A DNA stretch of 64,000 nt from Bdellovibrionales bacterium GWA2_49_15 (GTDB taxonomy: Bacteria; Bdellovibrionota; Bacteriovoracia; Bacteriovoracales; Bacteriovoracaceae): positions 84,359-148,358 of the forward strand of contig MEPP01000028.1 in NCBI GenBank assembly GCA_001769855.1, in the 5' to 3' direction. Below the pieces are notes generated by a model. That model had not been told where the DNA came from and ran no database searches. It saw only the letters and a list, made by a program, of their open reading frames with translations. A program made the translations under genes and the position numbers. Shown here piece by piece: positions 35,916 to 43,252 of the stretch; the stretch's first letter is position 1, and each line of letters starts with the position of its first letter.

Positions 35916-37160
35916 ATGGTTGTCTTTCTTCTCCTCTCTCTAGGCCTCTTTAATTATTTACCGGCCCAGGTCTTTGATGCCGGAAACGGAAGTCTAGGGG
36001 CCTGTACCGCCGTCACGTTTACCACCGGCGGCACCTATCAATGTTCCACGGTCAGCATTAATGCCCCTGTCACCATCACGACGGGGGGAAATGTCATCAT
36101 CAAAAGCACCGGGGAGGTGCTGATCAATGCTGCCTTCACCATCAAAGGACAAAATGGCGGCAACGGCGGCAATCTCTTCGCCCCCGGCAATATCGCCACG
36201 GGCGGGGCAGGCGGTCCCGGCGGACTGAGCGGTGGATCGTGCGATGGCAACAGCACCTGTGTCAGTCCCGACAACGATGGGTCCGGGGGCGCCTTGGGCG
36301 GTGGCGCTTACACCGGTTTTGGCGGCGGACTCGGCGGCGGAGGAGGCGGCGGTGGCGGCCACGGAGAGAGCGGTTTAGCGGGAACAAAAGGTGTTACGGT
36401 CGATGGCGGGGTCGGAGGGACTCCAAGTGCCTCCTTTGGAAATGAAAATAACTTTGAAAGCAGTTTTACCGGCGGGGCGGGTGGTGGCGCTGGTGGCATC
36501 GGACAGGATGGCGGACTCAATGATACTTTGGGCGCCGCAGGTGGCGGCGGCGGAGGGGCGCTAAGAATCGAGGCCCAAGGGGCGATTCATATCACCGCGA
36601 GCGGCTCCATCAATGCCAACGGAGGCAATGGCGGTGCCGGAACTTTAACCGCACCCAATGGTCCCGGTGGCGGCGGAGGGGCCGGCGCGGGCGGCGCGAT
36701 CTTCCTGCAAAGCGCTCTCTCGATTACCTTGGATGCGGCCGGGCTCCTCACGGTAGCAGGGGGAACCGGCGGGGCCGGGCAAGGCGGAGGTGATGGTGAT
36801 GGGGGCAACGGTGGGCGCGGCCGAATTCGTCTGGACGATTCAGATGGAGTCATTGCCAATGCTCCGGCCTTCAGCGTGCAAAAAATACTATCCGGCAGCA
36901 ACGGGGCCACACCTGACGCAATTTCAAGCGATATTTCCTGCGGCAGTCTGACGATGATTGACAACGATCGCAATCACAATCTGCTGCTGAGTTTTTTACT
37001 TGGTCTCTTTCTTCTGATCAGGGGAAGCGACTTCGTGCGATCAAAGCGGCACCCAGCGCCCCGACCAGATCGGGCTGCTTGGGAACCGCGATCTCGCAGT
37101 TTAAGGCACGGCCCAGCGCCCGCACCACTCCGGGATTGCGGGCCACGCCGCCGGACATAG
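35916..37160 (+). CDS. Glycine-rich surface protein with a C-terminal membrane segment
   Basis: A short signal peptide (VVFLLLSLGLFNYLPAQ) leads to a small beta domain and then ~250 residues dominated by GG, GGAGG and GGGG runs (~75-320), as in secreted glycine-rich proteins. Near the end a hydrophobic stretch (LLLSFLLGLFLL, ~355-366) would anchor it. The last ~46 residues are Arg/Pro-rich and are simply the antisense of the hgdC-like gene (143-base overlap), so they may not be genuine; a stop in the +1 frame occurs right after the hydrophobic stretch (TGA at 37015). A frameshift there would give a natural end. No function is assignable. Confidence 0.65.
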   Translation: MVVFLLLSLGLFNYLPAQVFDAGNGSLGACTAVTFTTGGTYQCSTVSINAPVTITTGGNVIIKSTGEVLINAAFTIKGQNGGNGGNLFAPGNIATGGAGGPGGLSGGSCDGNSTCVSPDNDGSGGALGGGAYTGFGGGLGGGGGGGGGHGESGLAGTKGVTVDGGVGGTPSASFGNENNFESSFTGGAGGGAGGIGQDGGLNDTLGAAGGGGGGALRIEAQGAIHITASGSINANGGNGGAGTLTAPNGPGGGGGAGAGGAIFLQSALSITLDAAGLLTVAGGTGGAGQGGGDGDGGNGGRGRIRLDDSDGVIANAPAFSVQKILSGSNGATPDAISSDISCGSLTMIDNDRNHNLLLSFLLGLFLLIRGSDFVRSKRHPAPRPDRAAWEPRSRSLRHGPAPAPLRDCGPRRRT

Positions 37161-37806
37161 CGACGCGAAGGCCGGAAGTTTCCTTGCAAACGCGACGAAC
37201 CAGCGCCGAGACTCGACCGGCGATCGCCTGATTGAGGGCAAAAATAATTTCTTTGGTTTCGGTACCGTCGGCCACCAGGGACACCACCTCGCTCTCGGCA
37301 AAAACGGTGCACATGCTACTCAAGGTGCGCAGGCCCTGGGCCCCCACATCAAGGCGGGACATTTCGTCGAGCTCCAGATTTAGGGCTCGGGCCATGGTTT
37401 CAAGAAAGCGTCCGGTGCCGGCAGCGCACTTGTCATTCATGACAAAATCCACCACCTGTCCGTCAGAGTCCAGCAAAATGGCCTTGCTATCTTGGCCTCC
37501 AATATCAATCAGCACTCGGGCATCCTCAACGAAGGCCCGGATGCCGCGCGCGTGGCAGGTGATTTCCGTGACGGCGACATCTTTTTGCTCGACACGGGTG
37601 CGTCCATAGCCCGTCGCCACGGTGGCGCGAATGGCCTCGCTGGCCACACCTGCTTTGGTGAGCACCTGATCGCGCACGTTTTGGGCCGATTCCTGATTGC
37701 GGGCACCTGTGGGCAAAACCTGGCCGCTTAAAATTTTTCCGTTCTCATCGATCAAAACGGCATCGCAGGTGCGGCTGCCGACATCAATGCCAAGATAATA
37801 ATTCAT
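37018..37806 (-). CDS. hgdC: Activator ATPase of 2-hydroxyacyl-CoA dehydratase (BadF/BadG/HgdC family)
   Basis: The product is the homodimeric ATPase that uses a bridging [4Fe-4S] cluster to push a low-potential electron into the dehydratase. The ASKHA phosphate loops are GIDVGSRTCDAV (~6-17) and IDIGGQDSKAI (~100-110). Cluster cysteines are Cys127 (NDKCAAGTGRFLE) and Cys166 (SMCTVFAESEVV), at the spacing known for Acidaminococcus HgdC. Length (262) is normal. It is the last of four overlapping genes. Confidence 0.9.
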   Translation of the reverse strand: MNYYLGIDVGSRTCDAVLIDENGKILSGQVLPTGARNQESAQNVRDQVLTKAGVASEAIRATVATGYGRTRVEQKDVAVTEITCHARGIRAFVEDARVLIDIGGQDSKAILLDSDGQVVDFVMNDKCAAGTGRFLETMARALNLELDEMSRLDVGAQGLRTLSSMCTVFAESEVVSLVADGTETKEIIFALNQAIAGRVSALVRRVCKETSGLRVAMSGGVARNPGVVRALGRALNCEIAVPKQPDLVGALGAALIARSRFP

Positions 37807-39059
37807 GATGAGGCCCTCCCGGCGCGCGCCGAAGCCGTTTCCAAAAAAGCTTCGAGACGAGTCCGAAGCTGCCCTTCACCAAAACCGCGGGAATCGACGC
37901 AATCGACCTCAAGATTGATTATGGGAATCGACATCTCACGCAGACTTTGCTCAATCAGGCCGCGCGAACCGGCCCCCTGGCGACAACCCCAATTGCACGG
38001 GTTGATCACGCCGCCAATTTGATAGCGGTCGATGAGCTTTTTTAAATGGGTCAGACGGTTGGTGCCCGGCCCGTTGAACGGAATACTGATCGAGCGCTTC
38101 GCCATCCCGGGAAAAGGATCGTCAGGGTCAATCGGCTCCCAGGTCACGTCGTTGAGCTCATCGACGACAATACTGGCCTGATACTCGTTTTCCAGAAGAT
38201 CGAGCAGACCGTTTTTAAATTGAATCCGATTTTGTAGCCATAAGAGACGGAGCTTACTGGGAGGACATTGCTGCTCGCGAACCCGCCTGGCATATTCAGT
38301 CTTAAAGTTACCAACCAGGTCCAAACCCGCCTGTGTGCCATTCATCAGATTGAGAACGAGAGCGAAATTGGCCAGCTCCTTGCTTTTCACCGGACTGGGA
38401 TTTTGGGCCGCAAGAGAAAAAAGCTCCACCATCTGGGCCCGCATCTCGTTGGATAAGCGAACGGCATTTCTCAGGCGTTCCTGATCAAGTTTTTTTCCCA
38501 GACGAGACTCCACAAAAGAAACCATCTCGCGCAGCTGATGGGCCAGGAAGGCCACATTTCTCTCATTCTCCACCTGAGGTATCTGCAACATATAAAGATC
38601 TTTTTTAAACTGACTTGAAAGCCGCTCCATGACCGCCTGTCCGCCGGTACAGGGAACGGAAGAGCCAATTAAGAAATCTGGCGTTGGAACCAATCCCTGG
38701 CGGGCGGCACCGTAAACCGCCCGATGGTAGCCGCAGGTATCCGGCGAATAACCGTCCTGCTCGGCATTCTCAAGAATGTCATTGATCTGACCTGAGGCCG
38801 AAAGGACCGCCCCCAGAAATTCCACAAAACAGGCGTTCACGCCGAGAGCGTTGAGGAGATCGAAGGGCACCGTGATCCCGCACCAGGCCAGCGGCTCCTT
38901 GCCGGCAAAAAGACGATTGCCAAAATGCGCCAGCTCCAGCGCAAATTTTTTTCTGAGATTGGGATTGGTGGGATCTTTGCGAATGGCACTTTCCAGGCCC
39001 GACTGGAGAGTCTTGAAATGCCGGGCCATCAAAGCGTTCTTTAAAAATCCCATAATCAT
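37803..39059 (-). CDS. 2-hydroxyacyl-CoA dehydratase subunit, larger (HgdB/FldC-like)
   Basis: The product is one of two related Fe-S subunits that remove water from an (R)-2-hydroxyacyl-CoA, or carry out a similar reduction, by a ketyl radical mechanism. EPLAWCGITVPFDLLNALG (~56-74) is the N-terminal signature. Candidate cluster cysteines are in AWCG, DTCGYHR, SVPCTGG and NPCNWGCRQG. Length (418) fits. Its start overlaps the preceding subunit gene and its end overlaps the activator gene, each by 4 bases. Confidence 0.87.
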   Translation of the reverse strand: MIMGFLKNALMARHFKTLQSGLESAIRKDPTNPNLRKKFALELAHFGNRLFAGKEPLAWCGITVPFDLLNALGVNACFVEFLGAVLSASGQINDILENAEQDGYSPDTCGYHRAVYGAARQGLVPTPDFLIGSSVPCTGGQAVMERLSSQFKKDLYMLQIPQVENERNVAFLAHQLREMVSFVESRLGKKLDQERLRNAVRLSNEMRAQMVELFSLAAQNPSPVKSKELANFALVLNLMNGTQAGLDLVGNFKTEYARRVREQQCPPSKLRLLWLQNRIQFKNGLLDLLENEYQASIVVDELNDVTWEPIDPDDPFPGMAKRSISIPFNGPGTNRLTHLKKLIDRYQIGGVINPCNWGCRQGAGSRGLIEQSLREMSIPIINLEVDCVDSRGFGEGQLRTRLEAFLETASARAGRASS

Positions 39060-40048
39060 GACAACATCTCCGCAAAGGCCTCGATTCTTGTTCGCTGCTG
39101 CCCGATCGTACCCAGGGTGCAGTCTCCCTCTAAAAAAAGGAAGGGAAGCTTGGCGCGCTTTAAGTGTTCGCGAATAACCGGCACGCGGGCGAGATAAGGG
39201 TCACAAAATTTAACTGTGTGACCGATCACTCCGCGCGCACCACTGGCACGGGCATCTCTGATAAGATTTTTCGCCAGAATCTCGGGATCGCCGGGAACGA
39301 GCGTTCTGGCACAGGGCCGTCTTGACAGCAGACCAAGGGCAAGTGAGGAGAGGGCGGAGTTATCCGCAGCCACTTCGATTTTCTGAAATGACCTGGAACC
39401 GGTGCACAGGTCATCACCCACAATTGTCACTCCGCAATCTTCAAAGAGCTGAAAGGCCCCGGGATCGCTTAAGACATTCCCGAAAAGAAAGACAGGAATT
39501 CCTGCAGTTTTTTGCATTTGCGCGGGAGCAGAATCAAGCTCGCCGATCAAGGCCTCAGGTGCAGTGGTCATGGCCCGATTGAAAAGTGCTTGGACGCGGC
39601 GACTGGTCAGCTTCTCCGCCAGCCTATTGTAAAGGGCCATGCTCGCTTGCAGTTTGGTCTCAGTCACTGCGGTCCCGCCCCACTCTACCAGTTTCGGCCC
39701 AAGCTCGCGCAGCTCAAGTTCAAAAAACTTTACCGAGTGGGCCTCGGCGGTGACAGGTAACTCCAGCAGAATCGACGGAATATCCGGACGCACCCGTTGC
39801 CAGGCATCGAAGAGTCGCCGCATGGAATCGCAGCTATTCATGAAGACCATACCTGCAAGAGGTGGCAGGTCTTGGGCCATCGCGCGATCCAGAATTCGTT
39901 TAATGTGCGGGCAGAGATTATCATGCAAGACACCACCCGCCCGACTTGGGACAGAGGAAGATTCGTGGGGCAAAATACGATAGGGTACGAACCCGGCAGC
40001 ATGAATCAGCGGGGTGGGAGTATAGGCACAGGCATATCCAATCATCAT
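39056..40048 (-). CDS. 2-hydroxyacyl-CoA dehydratase subunit, smaller
   Basis: The product is the partner subunit. IGYACAYTPTPLIHAAGFVP (~3-22) is the family start; cysteines in YACAY, NLCPH, NSCDSM and DPY-region positions suit cluster binding. At 330 residues it is a little short for the family but has both the N- and C-terminal blocks (LFLEGDCTLGTIGQQRTRIEAF). It overlaps the MarR gene by 4 bases. Confidence 0.85.
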   Translation of the reverse strand: MMIGYACAYTPTPLIHAAGFVPYRILPHESSSVPSRAGGVLHDNLCPHIKRILDRAMAQDLPPLAGMVFMNSCDSMRRLFDAWQRVRPDIPSILLELPVTAEAHSVKFFELELRELGPKLVEWGGTAVTETKLQASMALYNRLAEKLTSRRVQALFNRAMTTAPEALIGELDSAPAQMQKTAGIPVFLFGNVLSDPGAFQLFEDCGVTIVGDDLCTGSRSFQKIEVAADNSALSSLALGLLSRRPCARTLVPGDPEILAKNLIRDARASGARGVIGHTVKFCDPYLARVPVIREHLKRAKLPFLFLEGDCTLGTIGQQRTRIEAFAEMLS

Positions 40049-40512
40049 TGATTTTCTCCCCGTTGAGCGTTGCTTAAAATTCTTCGCATGACCCGTTTGC
40101 TCGTTTCCAATTCCGCTGGAGATACGTCATCCAAGATAAGCTCGAGAGTTTTCTGAAGAATCTTCATCACCTTCGGACGAATTTTTTGGGCGGCAACGGT
40201 AAGCTGGATGATTTGGGCCCTGCGATCATCAGGGTCGGGCCTTCTGAGAATCAAACCACCCTGCTCCATCCGGTCCAGTAACCCGGTCATGGTGCTTGGT
40301 TCAAGCCCGGCACGGCGACCGAGTTCGACCGCCTTCATGTCTCCGTCACGCCATAAAACCAAAAGGCTTCCAAGATAGGCGGGTTTGACTTCGCCTACTC
40401 CGGCCTGGGCGAATTCCAGCTTAAGCGCCGACGTGATCACAAGCGTCGCGCGGGAGACAAGATAATAAGGACAGTCCAGAGGATCGAGCATTTCCATATG
40501 ATATGGATACAT
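40045..40512 (-). CDS. MarR family transcriptional regulator
   Basis: The product is a winged-helix repressor; the HTH and wing read AVELGRRAGLEPSTMTGLLDRMEQGGLILRRPDPDDRRAQIIQLT (in pieces, ~61-104), with the DxR wing tip intact. It is the first gene of the dehydratase operon, with all four genes overlapping, so it very probably controls that operon and its own transcription in response to a substrate or related aromatic/acyl ligand. An alternative start is the ATG at residue 6 or 8. Confidence 0.9.
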   Translation of the reverse strand: MYPYHMEMLDPLDCPYYLVSRATLVITSALKLEFAQAGVGEVKPAYLGSLLVLWRDGDMKAVELGRRAGLEPSTMTGLLDRMEQGGLILRRPDPDDRRAQIIQLTVAAQKIRPKVMKILQKTLELILDDVSPAELETSKRVMRRILSNAQRGENQ

Positions 40513-40641
40513 ATAGTACGCATCAGTACCATTTTGTCAAATAGGTGAGATTAATCATCGCGACGGCCGCGGAAGTGGACTGACGATGTCCACTATAAAA
40601 ATTAAGTTTTCCTAAACTTTTCAACAACTAAGGATAATTTT
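40513..40641. promoter_or_regulatory. Divergent control region with dyad symmetries
   Basis: The region separates the MarR operon (minus) from the small Cys/Met-rich protein gene (plus). AGTGGAC-N7-GTCCACT (40574-40594) is a perfect 7-bp dyad directly followed by TATAAA (40594-40599), a fitting -10 for the plus gene. A second perfect repeat, AAGTTT-TCCT-AAACTT (40604-40619), lies just downstream, near the predicted transcription start. GTAC-N6-GTAC just upstream of the MarR start is a weak candidate MarR site. Confidence 0.5.
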
Positions 40642-40941
40642 ATGAAGATAATTTTCGCCTTGATGATAGCAATGACCTTGATGACCCATCATACCGCGAC
40701 CGCCGATACAAAAGACATGAAGATGCCGGAACCTACAATGGAGCAGCGCCTGAAGTTGGCCGAGGCCCACGAAAAAATGGCCACCTGTCTAAAGTCCGAA
40801 ACTCCACTCAGCGAGTGCCGCGCAGAGATGATGAAACATTGTGAGGAGGTGATGGGCGCAAAAGGCTGTCCCATGATGGGGAAGATGGGGCGAGCATATA
40901 AGAAAGGTCAGATGATGAAAAACGCTGAAGAGAAAAAATAA
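40642..40941 (+). CDS. Small exported Cys/Met-rich protein
   Basis: A signal peptide (~1-21) leads to a ~78-residue mature protein, helical, with four cysteines in two spaced pairs (Cys49-x9-Cys59 and Cys67-x8-Cys76) and many methionines (KMPEPTME, CPMMGKMG, GQMMK). This looks like a periplasmic metal (copper-type) or disulphide-stapled helical-hairpin protein; the function is inference. AAGGA precedes the ATG by 8 bases. The mini-Omp85 gene starts 8 bases after its stop, so they are probably co-transcribed. Confidence 0.7.
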   Translation: MKIIFALMIAMTLMTHHTATADTKDMKMPEPTMEQRLKLAEAHEKMATCLKSETPLSECRAEMMKHCEEVMGAKGCPMMGKMGRAYKKGQMMKNAEEKK

Positions 40942-40948
40942 ACGCTGA

Positions 40949-42133
40949 ATGCATAGCTTATTTCTTTTAACGGTGATCTTGCTATTTGCCAGCAATGTCA
41001 CGGCCGAGGTTTTAAAACGGGTCGAGGTTATTGGCAATAAGCGAACGACAAAAAGTGCCATCATTCAAACTGGTAAAATAAAGATTGGGCAGGAGCTTAG
41101 TCAAGAAGAGCTTGTGACTATCAAAGAAAACTTAGGGAGAATCGGGCAAATCCGGATTATCCGCGTGGATTTTTCGGACGGTATCCTGACAATTGTCGTG
41201 ATTGATAAATGGACCCTCATCCCTATTCCGATGTTTACAAAGTCAGGCAGCTATCATAATCGCGGGCTGGTTCTCTATGAGGATAACTTTCTAGGTTCTC
41301 TTGGGACACTTGCCCCTGGTGTAAGCTGGTCCAACTCGCTCTTCAACTTCCTCCTCTACTATCAGGACGAATCACTTTTTAGTCCTGAGATTGGAATCAA
41401 ATTCCTGTTGATGAGAAAAAGTGATTACAGTGAATTCAAGAAAGCAGGCAGACTGGTGGATGCACATGAAACGCGCTATGACTCCTATTTTATCACTCCC
41501 AACTATCTGTATAAGGATCATGTCTTTAAGGCGGGTCCGGTCTATATAGATAAGTCAATATACCGGGATGATGTGCCAATTGCTCGAGACATATCAAAGG
41601 GAATTTTTTTTCGACACCATTGGAATGCCTACCAGATTTTGGAAGTTATGTATGACGGAATGGTCACTACTTTTGATCTCTATGCCCTGAAACAACAAAA
41701 TGGACGAGTGGCGTTGCTCAGTGAGGCGAACGTGAGCTGGAGTGTTCCGGTGGATGACAATTTTTTAAACTTCGGTGTACATGGCGCACTTTCCAGCGAA
41801 AAAAGTTATCTCTTCGCCAAAAATCTAGGAGGGGACGAAGGGTTTCGCGGCCACGATAAGGCCTCCTTCCCTACCTGGCAAAATCTTGGCGGACTTGCTC
41901 AGTATCAACGCCATCTCTTCAACCGTTTGTATCTCTCACCCTTTTACGAATATAACAACAGCAAGCTCATTACCCCCATCCTTCATGGCAAACGGCTAAG
42001 CGAAAATACAATGGGAATGGGCCTTCGGTACTACTTTAAGAAAATTTCAATTCCGGCCGTGATTTTTGATGCCGCCAGGAACATTGAAGATAAATCGACG
42101 CACTTTCACATCAATATTGGTTTGAGCATTTAA
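40949..42133 (+). CDS. Short Omp85-like outer-membrane protein (one POTRA plus barrel)
   Basis: A signal peptide (~1-17) precedes one POTRA-type domain (~20-90: EVLKRVEVIGNKRTTKSAII, then LGRIGQIRIIRVDF). The rest (~100-394) alternates aromatic and polar strands, contains GDEGFRGHDKASFPTWQNLGG resembling the RGY/RGF core of Omp85 barrels, and ends in a beta strand. At 394 residues it is about half a BamA. It precedes the inositol genes by 15 bases and could help assemble or export their product; that is inference from position. Confidence 0.75.
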   Translation: MHSLFLLTVILLFASNVTAEVLKRVEVIGNKRTTKSAIIQTGKIKIGQELSQEELVTIKENLGRIGQIRIIRVDFSDGILTIVVIDKWTLIPIPMFTKSGSYHNRGLVLYEDNFLGSLGTLAPGVSWSNSLFNFLLYYQDESLFSPEIGIKFLLMRKSDYSEFKKAGRLVDAHETRYDSYFITPNYLYKDHVFKAGPVYIDKSIYRDDVPIARDISKGIFFRHHWNAYQILEVMYDGMVTTFDLYALKQQNGRVALLSEANVSWSVPVDDNFLNFGVHGALSSEKSYLFAKNLGGDEGFRGHDKASFPTWQNLGGLAQYQRHLFNRLYLSPFYEYNNSKLITPILHGKRLSENTMGMGLRYYFKKISIPAVIFDAARNIEDKSTHFHINIGLSI

Positions 42134-42148
42134 AGGATGGAGACAGCT

Positions 42149-43252
42149 ATGGGAAAGACATTGATCGGTGCCATTGTTGGATTTGGCTTTATCTCATCGA
42201 AGGGCCATATGCCGGCCTACCTTGAACGAATAAATAAATACGGCGATGTTAAAATTGTGGCAATCTGCGATCTCTGCCTTGATCGCGAAAAAGATGTCCC
42301 GGCCGGCGTACGATTTTACACTGATTATCGAAAGTTGCTGATGGAAGAATTGAATTTAGATTTCCTGGATGTTTCAACCCACGCAGCAGATCATTATAAG
42401 ATCGCCAAAGCGGCATTAGAAAGAGGACTGCATGTTCTTTGCGAAAAACCTCTCACCACTTCTGCGGCGGACGCGCAGGATTTATTGCAAACCGCCGTTG
42501 CCAGACAGCGTGTGCTCTTTCCATGCCATAATTACAAGTATGCACCGGTCATCAACGCTATTCGCGAAATTATAAGGAGTGGCAAGATCGGCCAAGTGAG
42601 ATTTATCACTCTCAATACTTTTCGCAACACTCACGCGGTCGGTACACAGGAGTGGAAACCCGACTGGCGGAGATTCAAAGAATATAGTGGGGGTGGTATC
42701 GCCATGGATCACGGCAGTCATGGTCTTTACCTTACCTTTGAATGGCTTGGTGGATATCCCAAGGCGGTAAGCGCCTCCGCTCAAAATTTTTCATATCCAC
42801 TCTACGACACGGAAGATAATTTTTCCGCCATCTATGAATTTGAAAAAGGTCATGCCAATTTCTTTCTTACATGGACGGCCGGGGTGAGGAAAGTCATCTA
42901 CACAATTCATGGGGAAAAGGGGGCCATCACCGTTGACGACGATCATATACAGCTAGCGGTTATGAAGATAAAAAATGATGTCACGATCAGCCACAAGGCT
43001 GATTGGAGTGTTGAGCACTCTACTATAATCTCTGACTGGATGGATTCAAGTCATACAAGTTGGTTTAATACGATGTTTGATAAATTTAAAATTGCCATAT
43101 CCCAGAATGATTATACAAACAAAGAAATCATCGACGCTCTTGCCTGCATCCAGTCCATTACCAAAGCCTATGAGTCAATCAGCAATAATTCCATGAGAGT
43201 TTTGATAGAAAATAATTTTTTGCCAGCGCAACAAATCCGGGGACAACTATGA
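42149..43252 (+). CDS. Gfo/Idh/MocA family oxidoreductase, inositol/sugar dehydrogenase-like
   Basis: The product is an NAD(P)-dependent dehydrogenase acting on a polyol or sugar. The N-terminal Rossmann fold reads GAIVGFGFISSKGHMPAYL (~7-25). The catalytic EKPL lysine block (CEKPLTTS, ~94-101) and the DHGSHGLYLTFEWLGG segment (~190, family His) are intact. The ATG at 42149 has GGAG 7 bases upstream; the ATG at 42137 does not. It overlaps ino1 by 4 bases, so an inositol or inositol phosphate is the most likely substrate (compare myo-inositol 2-dehydrogenase), though a nucleotide-linked sugar is possible. Confidence 0.85.
   Translation: MGKTLIGAIVGFGFISSKGHMPAYLERINKYGDVKIVAICDLCLDREKDVPAGVRFYTDYRKLLMEELNLDFLDVSTHAADHYKIAKAALERGLHVLCEKPLTTSAADAQDLLQTAVARQRVLFPCHNYKYAPVINAIREIIRSGKIGQVRFITLNTFRNTHAVGTQEWKPDWRRFKEYSGGGIAMDHGSHGLYLTFEWLGGYPKAVSASAQNFSYPLYDTEDNFSAIYEFEKGHANFFLTWTAGVRKVIYTIHGEKGAITVDDDHIQLAVMKIKNDVTISHKADWSVEHSTIISDWMDSSHTSWFNTMFDKFKIAISQNDYTNKEIIDALACIQSITKAYESISNNSMRVLIENNFLPAQQIRGQL

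Noticed and set aside
35994..36973. Minus-strand open frames across the glycine-rich gene
   Set aside because: The GGN-rich coding strand rarely makes stops on the other strand; the products are Pro/Ala-rich without start signals.
35916..37160. GlyGly-CTERM or similar sorting signal processed by the rhomboid at 479
   Set aside because: There is no GG motif directly before the hydrophobic stretch, and the true C-terminus is in doubt.
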